Below, piece by piece: positions 1 to 8,082 of a stretch of DNA of 24,406 nucleotides (its first letter is position 1; each line of letters starts with the position of its first letter). Location: NCBI GenBank assembly GCA_035524895.1, contig DATLFI010000101.1, positions 1 to 24,406 of the forward strand. The letters run 5' to 3'. Source of the DNA: DATLFI01 sp035524895. Lineage in GTDB: Bacteria > Acidobacteriota > Thermoanaerobaculia > Multivoradales > Multivoraceae. The notes below the pieces were generated by a model that did no database searches, had not been told where the DNA came from, and worked only from the letters and a program-made list of their open reading frames with translations. Both the position numbers and the translations under genes were made by a program.

Positions 1-1
1 G

Positions 2-172
2 CGATCGCCCGCACCCGAGGGCGGGCGGCGCGAGCAAGCTGCCTCTCGTGCCTCAGGGGGCGAGGGCCCGGGCGATGTCATCGATCGGTACACGCTGATC
101 GAGGAGATCGGCGCCGGCGGCTTCGGCGCGGTCTTCCTCGCCCAGCAGCGCCCGGCCGTCCCTACTTCGTGA
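2..172 (+). pseudogene. N-terminal fragment of Ser/Thr protein kinase (out of frame with the rest)
   Basis: The frame beginning at base 2 is open from the window edge and reads a Gly/Ala-rich leader, then GDVIDRYTLIEEIG and a glycine-rich ATP loop (GAGGFGAVFLAQQ). This is the standard start of a bacterial Hanks-type kinase domain. The frame then hits TGA at 170-172. The following sequence reads GRPYFVMELV in another frame, which is the hinge strand of the same fold. About 45 residues normally separate these two segments, including the beta-3 lysine and the alpha-C glutamate, and they are absent. The simplest reading is one kinase gene with a frame-changing deletion near base 150; a sequencing or assembly error would look the same. 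The true start lies left of the window. Confidence 0.7.
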
Positions 173-2343
173 TGGAGCTGGTCGCGGGCGAGCCGATCAC
201 GGCGTTCTGCGACGCGCAGGAGCTCTCGATCCCGGCGCGGCTGCGGCTGTTCACGCAGGTCTGCGGCGCCATCCAGCACGCGCACCAGAAGGGCATCATC
301 CACCGCGACATCAAGCCGAGCAACGTGCTGGTGGCGATGCGCGACGGCAGGCCCAGCGCCAGCGTGATCGACTTCGGCATCGCGAAGGCGATCGAGGGCG
401 CGCTCCCGGATCACTCGATGCACACCAGGCTCGGCCAGTTCGTCGACACGCCTCTCTACATGAGCCCGGAGCAGAGCGAGGGCAGCGGCGACATCGACAC
501 CCGCACCGACGTCTACTCGCTCGGCGTCCTCCTCTACGAGCTGCTCACGGGCACGACGCCGTTCGGACGGGGGGCTTTCCTCCAGTCGCCGATCACCGAG
601 ATGCAGCGGGTGATCCGCGAGGTCGACCCGCCGCGCCCCAGCGCGCGGGTGTCCGCCTCCACGCCGTCGCAGCCGGAGCTCGCGGCGAGCCGTCGGGCCG
701 AGCCGTCGAAGCTGGCGTCGCTGCTGCGCGGCGAGCTGGACTGGATCACCATGAAGGCGCTCGAGAAGGAGCGGGAGCGCCGCTACGAGGCCGCCAGCGC
801 GTTGGCCGAGGACGTCTCGCGACACCTCGCGGGCCAGCCCGTGATTGCGGCGCCGCCGAGCACCGCGTACCGCGTGCGCAAGTTCGTCGGTCGGCACCGA
901 GGCCCGGTGATCGCGGCGGCGATCGTCGCGCTCGCGCTGGTCGGGGGGCTGGCCGGCACGCTCTGGCAGGCCGGCGTGGCAGCCCGCGAGCGCGACGCGG
1001 CGCGCCAGGAGGCCGCCCGGGCCACCGCGCTCAACGACTTCATGGCGCAGATGCTCACCGCGTCGGATCCCGAGGCGCAAGGATCGCGCGAGGTCACCGT
1101 GCTGGAGCTGCTGTCCAAGGCGTCGACCACCGCGACCGAGACGCTGGCGGGGCAGCCCGAGGCTGAGGCCGAGGCGCGCACTCTCCTGGGAAACACCTTC
1201 CGCTCGCTGGGCGAGGTCGGCGAGGCGATCGAGGAGCTCGAGCGCGCAGTCGAGCTCCGCGAGCAGGGCGCAGCGGGCGAGACGCGCGGCCACGCGGTGT
1301 CCCTCGCCGCGCTGGCGGTGGCGCTGCAGAGCCGCGGCGACTACCAGGCGGCGGTGCCGCTCCACGAGCGCGCGATCCGCATCGTCGAGGGGCTGGGAGA
1401 CGCGGAGCTCGAGACGCTGGGAGTCCTGCACTACGACCTCGCCAGCGGGCTGCAGCGCCTGTCGCGCTACGAAGAGGCCGAGCAGCAGCTCGACCGCAGC
1501 GAGGCGGTGTTCGCTCGGCTCCCCGGCGAGCTTCCGGGAAGGCGGGGGAAGATCCTCACCGAGCGGGCGACGCTGGCGAAGGACTGGAAGGGCGATCTCG
1601 ACCAAGCCGAGCAGCTCTACACCGAGGCGCTCGAGACGTTGCGCCGGTCCGACGAGCCGTGGCTGGTGAGCGACGGGCTCAACAGCCTCGCCGTCATCAA
1701 GGCGAGTCGCGACAAGCTCGACGAGGCGATCGCGCTCCACGAGGAGTCGATCGCGATCTCGCGCCGCGTCTTCGGCGACGACCATCCGACTGTCGCCACC
1801 CAGCTCGAGAACTTCGGCAGTGTGTTCCTCAAGCGCCGCGAGCACGCCCGCACCCTCGAGCTGCTCGAGCAGGCGCTCGCCATCCGCGAGTCGGTCTACG
1901 ACGCCGACAGGTTCCCGGTCGCGCGCACCCGCTTCAACATAGGCGTGGTGGCGGCCGAGAGCGGCGACTGGCAGCGCAGCCGCGAGCTGATCGACTCCGT
2001 GATCCCCGTGTTCCGGCAGCACGCCGGCGAACAGAGCGTCGAGGTGGCGACCGGGCTCATCTATCGCGGCCGCGCCAGCGAATGGCTGTCGAGCTTCGAC
2101 GCCGCGTTGCGCGACTACGAGTCGGCGCTCGCGGTGATCGACTCCATGGGTGCCCCGAGCGTGCCGCTGCGGCTCAACGTGCTGATGAACCTCACCCGGC
2201 TCCACTGCCGGCGCGGCGCGCCCCAGGAAGCTCGTGACACGGCGGCGCTCGCGCGGAGCCTGGTCGATGCGGAGAGCGAGGACGGCAAGGCGTGGGTCGG
2301 GCGGTTCGAGCAGTCGCTGGGGTTCTGCGCGTCTGGCGGTTGA
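169..2343 (+). CDS. Membrane Ser/Thr protein kinase with C-terminal TPR repeats (N-lobe lost)
   Basis: This frame holds most of a PknB-like kinase. Visible motifs are the hinge (YFVMELV, just before and at the start), HRDIKPSN at residues 45-52, DFG at 68-70, the MSPEQ activation-segment end at about 98-102, and the DVYSLGVLLYELLTG helix. A hydrophobic segment at roughly residues 244-267 should cross the inner membrane. An Ala/Arg-rich coiled segment follows, then about 400 residues of TPR-like helical repeats with alternating A/L/Y positions. In this architecture the kinase is cytoplasmic and the TPRs are on the other side of the membrane, sensing or binding partners. The listed start is only the first in-frame GTG after the break, so it is not a credible native start. 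Without the VAIK lysine the product as read would be catalytically dead; see the preceding fragment. Confidence 0.85.
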   Translation: MMELVAGEPITAFCDAQELSIPARLRLFTQVCGAIQHAHQKGIIHRDIKPSNVLVAMRDGRPSASVIDFGIAKAIEGALPDHSMHTRLGQFVDTPLYMSPEQSEGSGDIDTRTDVYSLGVLLYELLTGTTPFGRGAFLQSPITEMQRVIREVDPPRPSARVSASTPSQPELAASRRAEPSKLASLLRGELDWITMKALEKERERRYEAASALAEDVSRHLAGQPVIAAPPSTAYRVRKFVGRHRGPVIAAAIVALALVGGLAGTLWQAGVAARERDAARQEAARATALNDFMAQMLTASDPEAQGSREVTVLELLSKASTTATETLAGQPEAEAEARTLLGNTFRSLGEVGEAIEELERAVELREQGAAGETRGHAVSLAALAVALQSRGDYQAAVPLHERAIRIVEGLGDAELETLGVLHYDLASGLQRLSRYEEAEQQLDRSEAVFARLPGELPGRRGKILTERATLAKDWKGDLDQAEQLYTEALETLRRSDEPWLVSDGLNSLAVIKASRDKLDEAIALHEESIAISRRVFGDDHPTVATQLENFGSVFLKRREHARTLELLEQALAIRESVYDADRFPVARTRFNIGVVAAESGDWQRSRELIDSVIPVFRQHAGEQSVEVATGLIYRGRASEWLSSFDAALRDYESALAVIDSMGAPSVPLRLNVLMNLTRLHCRRGAPQEARDTAALARSLVDAESEDGKAWVGRFEQSLGFCASGG

Positions 2344-2427
2344 CGGCTCCCTCGTCGAGAGCCCAGCCCTCGGCGGTGGCACGCGGTTCGCAAAAGCAAG
2401 AATGACCAGCTCCAAGGAGAAGACTTC

Positions 2428-2664
2428 GTGCCCACGAAGAAGCAGAACCAACCCAAGAACGAGGATCCGCCCAACCGGCCGGGCGGCGGTCGCGGCGACG
2501 ACGACTCGGACCCGAAGAGCGAGAGCATGCGGGGAGGGGACCCCAACGACGGGATCAAGGGAGCGGGACGGCAGGGACCGCCCCAGGATCAGCGCGAGGA
2601 AAAGCGCCAGAAGTCCGGACGGGTCCAGGCCGCGCGGGCCTCGAAGGCCCCGCGGTCGCAGTAG
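2428..2664 (+). CDS. Small hydrophilic, probably disordered protein
   Basis: A 78-residue frame starts at GTG 2428, with a good Shine-Dalgarno (AAGGAG) about 8 nt upstream, which is why this start is chosen. The product is very rich in Gly, Pro, Asp, Lys, Arg and Gln. It has no hydrophobic core, no Cys and no membrane segment, so it is likely intrinsically disordered. It lies 84 bp after the kinase gene on the same strand and may share its transcript. I do not recognise a family. The ribosome site and strong composition make it more believable than a random frame, but short GC-rich frames are common here. Confidence 0.45.
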   Translation: MPTKKQNQPKNEDPPNRPGGGRGDDDSDPKSESMRGGDPNDGIKGAGRQGPPQDQREEKRQKSGRVQAARASKAPRSQ

Positions 2665-2715
2665 GACCGTAGGCCGATCGGGAGGGAGTGACCGCTAGGG
2701 CACGAAGGGAGGCCC

Positions 2716-4140
2716 TCAGCTCTTCCTCGCCCTCAGCAGGTCCCGCGCAGTCACCACGAGCACCCCTTCGATGCTGCGCCTCAGCCGCCCCTCGACCGCA
2801 GGTACGAAGAGCACGCGGACCTGCTGCCGGTTCAGGTAGTTGGCGTCGAGGCCGGGCGCCGGCCGCTCGCGTAGGCGCGCTGCTTCGCGGCGCAGGTCTC
2901 GGGCGGTGACCGGGCGATCGTGCCACTTGATCTCGCCGAGCACGAGCGCGCGTCCGTCGAGCGAAGCGGCCACGAGATCCCACTCAGGCGCGGCTCCGTG
3001 CCACCACCGGAACGCGCTACCGAGTGGGCCGACCTCCCGCAAGCCGGGCACGTCGAGCCGGGGCAGCACGGCACGGCACAGGTCCTCCCACGCCTCGGCG
3101 ACGAGGCTGGGCCAGAAACGACGGAGCGTCGCCAGGCGCGCGGCTCGCGTTCCCGCCGCGAGCTGCCCGCGATGCGGGGCGACCACGCGGAACCACAAGC
3201 GGAAGTGGGGATCGTGAATCTTGTAGAGACTGCGCCGGCCGCCCTTCTCCGAGGATCCGAACGGCACTTCGCGCCGCACCAGCCCCATGCCGACCAGCCG
3301 CTCCAGCGGTCGCGCCATCGACGTCGCCGGCCGGCCGAGCCGCCCGCCGATCTCGGAGACGCGGTTCGCCCCACCGCCGATCGCGTCGAGCACGGGGCGC
3401 ACCTCGAGCGCGCTCGGGATCTCCTCTAGCAGCAGCCGGTCCGGCTCGCGGTGGAGCGGGCCGAGCGGGTCGAGCACCAGCTCGTCGATACGCTCCTCGA
3501 CCGAGCCCGATGCCTCACGCGCCAGCTCGAGGTACCTCGGTACGCCGCCCCAGGCGGCGTAGTGCCGCACCAGGTCGGTCGCCGACGAGGGTTGCAGCGC
3601 CTTCTCGACGAAACGCAGCTCGAGGGGCTGCAGATCGAGCACGACGCGAGCGCGGCCATAGAGCGGTGCGCCGGCGTCGAGCACCAGCCCCTGCATCATC
3701 CTTTGACTCGAACCGGCGAGAGCGATCACGAGTCGCGCGGCACTGGCGTCCCGATCGACGAAGCGTTGCAGGATCGACGGCAGCTCGGGCGACGCGGCGA
3801 CCAGGTAGGGCAGCTCGTCGATCACGAGCGGACCGCGGAAGCCGTGCGCCTCGGCATCACGGCCCACGCGCGCCAGTAACGCGGACCAGTCGGGGTAGGC
3901 GACGTCCGCGAACCCGGAAAGCGCCTCGGCCAGCGCTTCCGCCAGATAGCGCCGCTGGATCTCAGGCGCCGACTGATCTGCCACACAGTAGACGCCGCGG
4001 TGTCGCTTCGTCCATTCGAGGAGGAGCCGCGTCTTGCCGATGCGGCGGCGCCCATACACCACGGCGAGCCCGCCCTCGCCACTCGGGTCGGCGAGTTGGT
4101 CGAGCCGGCGGAGCTCGGCGTCACGATCGAGGAACAGCAT
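2716..4140 (-). CDS. ATP-binding protein, archaeal-type ATPase with DUF234-like C-terminal nuclease domain
   Basis: A 474-residue P-loop ATPase of the archaeal-ATPase/STAND-like group. Walker A is GRRRIGKT at residues 30-37 and Walker B is LVIDE at about residue 105. A sensor-like segment (IALAGSSQRMM) and a winged-helix region (about 260-330) follow. The C-terminus carries an EWDLVAA...LVLGEIKW pattern, a PD-(D/E)xK-type nuclease core as in DUF234 proteins. This order is typical of the family and the length is normal. Family members are often found near mobile elements; the substrate is unknown and I do not assign one. The start ATG at 4140 lies just downstream of a GCATA-rich palindrome also related to the vapBC upstream region. 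It is followed by VapBC-like genes on the same strand, but the gap of about 80 bp with its own motif suggests a separate promoter. Confidence 0.85.
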   Translation of the reverse strand: MLFLDRDAELRRLDQLADPSGEGGLAVVYGRRRIGKTRLLLEWTKRHRGVYCVADQSAPEIQRRYLAEALAEALSGFADVAYPDWSALLARVGRDAEAHGFRGPLVIDELPYLVAASPELPSILQRFVDRDASAARLVIALAGSSQRMMQGLVLDAGAPLYGRARVVLDLQPLELRFVEKALQPSSATDLVRHYAAWGGVPRYLELAREASGSVEERIDELVLDPLGPLHREPDRLLLEEIPSALEVRPVLDAIGGGANRVSEIGGRLGRPATSMARPLERLVGMGLVRREVPFGSSEKGGRRSLYKIHDPHFRLWFRVVAPHRGQLAAGTRAARLATLRRFWPSLVAEAWEDLCRAVLPRLDVPGLREVGPLGSAFRWWHGAAPEWDLVAASLDGRALVLGEIKWHDRPVTARDLRREAARLRERPAPGLDANYLNRQQVRVLFVPAVEGRLRRSIEGVLVVTARDLLRARKS

Positions 4141-4144
4141 ATTC

Positions 4145-4161
4145 TATGCAAGGTAGCATAA
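4145..4161. promoter_or_regulatory. TATGC-N6-GCATA palindrome upstream of the ATPase gene
   Basis: TATGC (4145-4149) and GCATA (4156-4160) form an inverted repeat separated by 6 nt, immediately upstream of the ATPase start codon. The octamer tagcataa (4154-4161) recurs exactly at 4877-4884, upstream of the antitoxin gene. It could be an operator or an AT-rich promoter core in otherwise GC-rich DNA. Function is inferred only. Confidence 0.35.
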
Positions 4162-4222
4162 TGCTGTGGAGAAGAATAGCCAGAGACACGCCCGACTCGC
4201 TCGACGAAAGCGATCGCTGCTG

Positions 4223-4597
4223 TCACTCGACGAGGACGAGCTCGGGGATGTCAGCGAAGTCCTCGACGTTGAGCGTCCAGAGCCGTGCTCCCGCCGTCAA
4301 GGCCGTTGCTGCGATCGCCAGATCGATCTGGCGCCGACGTGGGCGACCCAGAATCCGAAACAGGTCGGCAGCACGGAGTGCGGCGGCGGAGTCGAAGGGG
4401 AGAGCTTCGTCACTCGGAAAGAGTTCTTCTTGATAGGCGAGCTCTTCCGGGGTCCGGGGTCCTCTTCGCCACTCGTAGAGGGCGAGAGAAGCCAATCGGA
4501 GCCGTTCCCCGGCAGTGACGAGCTCCTCCAGACGAGGAAGAGCATCCCGCGGCCCCGTGAGGCTGCGCACGAGAGCAGACGTGTCGACCAGGATCAC
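4223..4597 (-). CDS. vapC: PIN-domain ribonuclease toxin, VapC-like
   Basis: A 124-residue PIN-domain protein. The expected acidic residues are visible: D5 (MILVDTS), E42 (LYEWRRG), D92 (RQIDLAIAATAL) and D113 (TLNVEDF). These form the Mg-dependent RNase site of VapC toxins, which cleave tRNA or rRNA when released from their antitoxin. The start is GTG at 4597, overlapping the antitoxin stop in a GTGA, so translation is probably coupled. Length and order (antitoxin first) are typical of VapBC. The RNA target cannot be read from sequence. Confidence 0.88.
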   Translation of the reverse strand: MILVDTSALVRSLTGPRDALPRLEELVTAGERLRLASLALYEWRRGPRTPEELAYQEELFPSDEALPFDSAAALRAADLFRILGRPRRRQIDLAIAATALTAGARLWTLNVEDFADIPELVLVE

Positions 4598-4863
4598 GAG
4601 TCTCGCCAGCCCGCTCTCCGGGCCTCGCGAATCTCCTGGAGCTCACTCTCTACCTCTTCCTCAGAGCGCGAAGCTGACTCAGAGCGCAATCGCGAGAGAA
4701 TTACCAGCTTCTCCCTTCGCTCGTGCTCTGTCAACCGGTCGCAGCGTGCCTCGAGCTCGCGAATGGCCCGCCGCACGACGTCGCTCTTCGAAGTCCCCAG
4801 TGCCTGCGACACCCTACGGAGGGCCGCATCGGTCTCTTCATCGATGGAGAAGGTCGCCCTCAT
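4594..4863 (-). CDS. vapB: Ribbon-helix-helix antitoxin, VapB-like
   Basis: An 89-residue protein opening with MRATFSIDEETDAALRRVSQALGTS, a classic ribbon-helix-helix DNA-binding fold (beta strand then two helices) of the CopG/VapB type. The charged, helical C-terminal half would wrap and block the toxin. It overlaps the PIN toxin gene by 4 nt, the usual antitoxin-toxin layout. Repeated GCATA half-sites directly upstream are a plausible autoregulatory operator. Confidence 0.85.
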   Translation of the reverse strand: MRATFSIDEETDAALRRVSQALGTSKSDVVRRAIRELEARCDRLTEHERREKLVILSRLRSESASRSEEEVESELQEIREARRAGWRDS

Positions 4864-4870
4864 AACGATT

Positions 4871-4884
4871 GCATACTAGCATAA
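4871..4884. promoter_or_regulatory. GCATA direct repeat, candidate vapBC operator
   Basis: Two GCATA copies (4871-4875 and 4879-4883) lie immediately upstream of the antitoxin ATG at 4863. RHH antitoxins normally bind short repeats of this kind over their own promoter. The tagcataa octamer is shared with the ATPase upstream region at 4154-4161. Operator role is inferred. Confidence 0.4.
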
Positions 4885-5268
4885 CCAGGCGGAGGTGTCG
4901 CCCCACCGTCACGCCTCCACGGGCAGGGAGATGAGGAGGAGGAGAAGCTGGCGACGACAGGGCGCGACGTCTACTGGTCGGCGCTCCGGCCGCTCCGCTC
5001 GCTCGACGAGGCCATCGGGGAGATGGCGGAGCCGCGCGACGCCGGAGCGCCGCCCCGGACCCCCTCCCGATTCGCGACGTCCGCGCGGGCGGCGCGTCGG
5101 GAGGGGACGCCGCCACCTAGTTTTCCGGCGCGGAGCGACCTCCTGCGCCGGCGGGCCGCCGCCGCGCACGCAAGAACCCCGATCGACGATGCGTCCGGCC
5201 GATCCTGTAACTCCGACGACAGCAATCAGCCTGCGCGACGCCCAATCAAGGAGGAAAGCAAGATCTCC
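4885..5268. other. Region without a convincing gene
   Basis: About 380 bp between the antitoxin promoter and the subtilase 3' end. Open frames exist on the plus strand but are Arg/Pro/Ala-rich and lack ribosome sites. One plus-strand frame reads an acidic-then-helical stretch (about 4930-5030) that could be a gene relic, but I cannot support it. A 10-bp inverted repeat at 5061-5106 is the only structure noted. Confidence 0.5.
5061..5106. repeat. 10-bp perfect inverted repeat
   Basis: CCCCTCCCGA (5061-5070) pairs with TCGGGAGGGG (5097-5106) across a 26-nt GC-rich loop. It lies about 160 nt past the subtilase stop on the minus strand. No T-run follows on either strand, so a simple intrinsic terminator is not supported. 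Confidence 0.45.
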
Positions 5269-6096
5269 TCATACCTCGGTAAGTCCCGGCAGATCGCCGG
5301 CAACGACCAAAGCCCACTCCTGCGCCGTGGTCAGGTGAGCGCCGAAGATCTGCAGCAGGTAGTTTCCAGGCGGCGGAGTCTCCACCCGGATGATCTGTAC
5401 GTTGTTGTCCCGATCGAGCCGCCCGACCGGCGTCGGGCGATCCTGATTGCCGAAGACCTTCGGTGGCGTCAGGCCATTGTGCTCCAGGATCAGCCCGAGA
5501 ATGTTCTGCAAGCTCGAGCCCGCCGCCGGGTCGGTCCAGGCCAGACAGATCCGCAGGAAGCTTCCTCCACCCACCTGAAACGCGAGGCGCAGCCGGTCTC
5601 GGCCGCCCGGCACGAACGTCCACGCGCGTCCATCCTTCCAGGTGTCGACGAAGTGAAGCTTCATCCACGGCCCTCGAGAGTTCGGCAGGGCGTGGGGCAT
5701 GTGCACCGCACCGAAGCCTTGATGGTAGTTCGGCAGCCGGTCGTGATCGGCAACCGCGCAGGCGCCGCCCAGCCGCCTCGTGCTGTTGATCAGCGTCGCC
5801 TTCAGCAGCGCCGCGCTGGGCTCGTGGTTGTGCTGGGTGCGATAGAACTCCCGCACCAACGCGGCGCATCCAGAGACCAGAGGCGTCGCCATACTGGTGC
5901 CGCCCAGGTACGCGTACCGATCGTTGCCCGGGAGGAGTCCCCAGAAACTCGACGTCGGCGCGGTCGACGCCCGCGTCGAAAGGACGTCGGTCCCGGGAGC
6001 GACCACATCCGGCTTGATCCGCCGCGGATCGCAGGGGCCACGCGCGCTGAACGCCGCCAGGCACTCCGGGTCACCGGAGACCCGCTGGTCGAACAT
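5269..6096 (-). pseudogene. Subtilisin-like (S8) serine protease, C-terminal part only
   Basis: The frame contains the oxyanion/serine end of a subtilase: AFSARGP, RIKPDVVAPGTDVLSTR, then YLGGTSMATPLVSG with the catalytic Ser, followed by a beta-rich C-terminal domain (about 120 residues) resembling the P-domain-like tails of secreted S8 proteases. The catalytic Asp and His blocks, about 150 residues upstream in family members, are absent. The frame stays open to 6171 and then meets TGA at 6172-6174. The missing half is not found on either strand nearby. The gene therefore appears cut at about 6097-6171, at the left edge of the phage-like operon. The first Met in the remaining frame is at 6096 but is unlikely to be a native start. 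As it stands the product cannot be an active protease. Confidence 0.8.
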
Positions 6097-6181
6097 CAGC
6101 GGGCCGAGGAGCGCAAAGCCTTGCCCCGCAAGCGCCCGCGGCGGCGCGCTGCTCGCCGTGTCCCGTCTGCGTCACGGGCGG

Positions 6182-6199
6182 CGGCGGCTGAGGCCGCCG
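6182..6199. repeat. 7-bp GC stem-loop at the left junction
   Basis: CGGCGGC (6182-6188), a 4-nt loop and GCCGCCG (6193-6199) form a short stem just before the first overlapping gene of the phage-like operon. It lies just beyond the point where the subtilase frame closes. It may be a remnant of an upstream gene or a junction feature; no function is assigned. Confidence 0.3.
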
Positions 6200-6209
6200 G
6201 GGGCGCACC

Positions 6210-6443
6210 GTGACCGCGGCCCGCGATCCTCTCGCTCGCGCCCGCGGCCTGGTCCAAACCGTCGCCGCAGTCGGCGAGCCGCTGCCGATCGCAGAGCTGG
6301 TGCGATTGCTCGAGATGCTCGGCGAGGACGACCCGCGACTGCTCGCGACGCTGGGGGCGGCCGTTGATCGTGCGCGCCTGACGCTGGGTCGCGTCTCGGT
6401 CGCGCTCGAGATGTACAGCACCGGCGAGGGGCAGCGCCGATGA
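6210..6443 (+). CDS. Hypothetical protein, first complete gene of phage-like operon
   Basis: A 77-residue helical protein with Leu/Ala/Glu-rich heptad-like spacing and no Cys or membrane segment. The GTG start at 6210 overlaps the TGA of a plus-strand frame ending at 6213 (GTGA), the same coupling used by later genes in the operon. The last residues of that upstream frame (basic, Ala-rich) could be the tail of a truncated neighbour. The 3' end overlaps the next small gene in an ATGA. Its family is not recognised. Confidence 0.5.
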   Translation: MTAARDPLARARGLVQTVAAVGEPLPIAELVRLLEMLGEDDPRLLATLGAAVDRARLTLGRVSVALEMYSTGEGQRR

Positions 6444-6541
6444 CATCGGCACCGGCCATGCCGGCGATCACCGGCCTCGCGCCCGAGTGTCTCGCCGAGC
6501 AGCAGCACCGTCGCCGAGCCGCAGGGGTGGGGATGACATGA
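6440..6541 (+). CDS. Possible 33-residue coupled small protein
   Basis: ATG 6440 overlaps the previous stop (ATGA), and its own TGA at 6539-6541 overlaps the primase-like start at 6538 (ATGA). This exact double overlap bridges the two neighbouring genes without a gap and matches the style of the whole operon. The product is Ala/Pro/Arg-rich and unrecognised. It may be translated mainly to couple the flanking genes, or be chance. Confidence 0.35.
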   Translation: MTSAPAMPAITGLAPECLAEQQHRRRAAGVGMT

Positions 6542-8082
6542 CCCCCCAAAATGGCGCCGCCCCGGCTAGTGACCGGGGCGGAGTCGAGGACGCTGCTCAC
6601 TGGCTGGCGAGCGACGACGAGGATACCAGACTCGCCGACCACATCGCCGAAAGCCTCGCCATGCTCTCGCTCATCCACCGCGGACACCCCGGACACGTCA
6701 AGCTCGCTATCAAGAGTCCCGAACGCTGGCGCGACCTGGCGGCGCCATCCCTGGCGGAGCTGCCGGCGGAGCTGGTGCGATTCGCCGAGGAGCTTTCGGT
6801 TGGCGGCTACGTCTCGCTGCAGGGGCTCCACCGGCCCTACGAAACCTGGCGCGCGGGCCGGAGGTGGCGGGCTTCGGTCGGTTGGTTTACAGGGCTCGGC
6901 ATCGACCTCGACCAGAGCGACAAGTCTTGGGGCTGGACACTCGGCCGGATCGTCGACGCTCAGGACGCGGGCGAGCTGCTAGCGCCGAGCATCATCCTGC
7001 GCACGGGTGGCTGCGCCGGTGGCCGCGGCGGGCTGCTGTACCTGCTGGCCGACGAGGCGAGCGGCGGGCCGGTGCCTGAGTCACCAGAAACGTATGCCCA
7101 GTGGCACCACCTTCAAGGGCGCTTGCTCGACCATGTAGAGGCAGCGCTACCAGACTGCGGACTAGACCGAGGCCCGCGCGATCCCGGCAAATTGGTGCAC
7201 GTTCCGTTCTCGAAGCATCCGACCTCCGGCGCCGTGGTGCGCTTCTGGCCGCAGTGCGACGAGCGCGGCGTCATCACCTACACCATGCCGGCGCTGCTCG
7301 ACCTCCTGGGAGTGGCCGCCCCCGAGCCGCTAGCTACCGAGCCTGGGCGCCTGCTGTCGTGGCCTGAGGCTCCGAGCACTCGGCGAAAGGAGCCGACTAC
7401 GAAGGTGCCCGGTCGGCGCGCCGGTGGCATCGCTCGCTGGTCCCATGCGCTGTGCGACCTCGAACGGGTCGCGACCGGTCGCGGTGGGATCCGGCCCGGA
7501 ATGCGTTCAAAGTTCCTGCTGCTGCTCGCCTTCCACTTGCACCGTACTGGCCACGACTGGCAGGAAGTCGGGCGCGAGCTGGCCGCGGCGAACCGCGATC
7601 GGCTCCGGCGTCCGTTGTGCACAAGCGAGGTGCGCGACGTGCTGCGCGGCGCTAGCAAGCTCCGGCATCCCATCGCCTACGCCACCGTCACGGACTGGCT
7701 CGAGGTCACCCGCGACGAGGCCGAGGCTTTCGGGCTGCGCGTCCTCGGTCCGGTGGGGGACGCCAGCCAGGTCGAGACTCGCGCCGGCCGTCGCGCTACT
7801 CGACGAGCTGCACTCGCGGCGCTTGTGGCCACGTCTGACGGTTCGGGGCTCTCGCTCCGCGCGCTGGCCGCTCGACTCCGGGCAGACGGCATGCCGGCGT
7901 CGCCGGAGACGGTGCGGGTCGACCTGCGGGCGCTCGGGTCGAGCACCACAAAGGCACCCTCTGCGGACCAGGACGGAACCCATCCACCCCCCGAACCCCC
8001 GTTCCGAACCCCCCGCCGCAGGCGCTCCCCTACTAGCAAAGTTACTGGACAGGCGCCCCAGGCCGGCGAGGTGGCAGCATGA
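6538..8082 (+). CDS. Primase/replication-initiation-like protein (AEP-like core, PriCT-like region, C-terminal HTH)
   Basis: A 514-residue protein. I chose ATG 6538 because it overlaps the preceding stop; an upstream in-frame GTG at 6487 also exists. Residues about 120-145 contain GLGIDLD, matching the hhDhD metal motif of archaeo-eukaryotic-type primases. SIILRTGG about 40 residues later and DPGKLVHVPFSKHPTSG about 55 further on resemble the downstream AEP blocks of plasmid and phage primases. The middle (about 310-380) reads like a PriCT domain (G-RN-like GMRSKFLLLLAFHLHRTG, ...NRDRLRRPLCTSEVRDVL). A winged-helix-like stretch (about 435-470) precedes a Pro-rich tail. The histidine expected in AEP motif II is not obvious (GGRGGLLYLL), so polymerase activity is uncertain. 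Its neighbour is a Spo11/TopoVI-A-like gene with a 4-nt overlap, which suggests a replication module. Family assignment is moderate. Confidence 0.55.
   Translation: MTPQNGAAPASDRGGVEDAAHWLASDDEDTRLADHIAESLAMLSLIHRGHPGHVKLAIKSPERWRDLAAPSLAELPAELVRFAEELSVGGYVSLQGLHRPYETWRAGRRWRASVGWFTGLGIDLDQSDKSWGWTLGRIVDAQDAGELLAPSIILRTGGCAGGRGGLLYLLADEASGGPVPESPETYAQWHHLQGRLLDHVEAALPDCGLDRGPRDPGKLVHVPFSKHPTSGAVVRFWPQCDERGVITYTMPALLDLLGVAAPEPLATEPGRLLSWPEAPSTRRKEPTTKVPGRRAGGIARWSHALCDLERVATGRGGIRPGMRSKFLLLLAFHLHRTGHDWQEVGRELAAANRDRLRRPLCTSEVRDVLRGASKLRHPIAYATVTDWLEVTRDEAEAFGLRVLGPVGDASQVETRAGRRATRRAALAALVATSDGSGLSLRALAARLRADGMPASPETVRVDLRALGSSTTKAPSADQDGTHPPPEPPFRTPRRRRSPTSKVTGQAPQAGEVAA

Noticed and set aside
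3024..4433. Long plus-strand open frame (469 codons)
   Set aside because: Antisense to the ATPase gene and Arg/Pro/Ser-rich; typical GC-rich shadow with no ribosome site.
5023..6213. 396-codon plus-strand frame
   Set aside because: Most is antisense to the subtilase; only the last about 30 codons might belong to a truncated operon gene.
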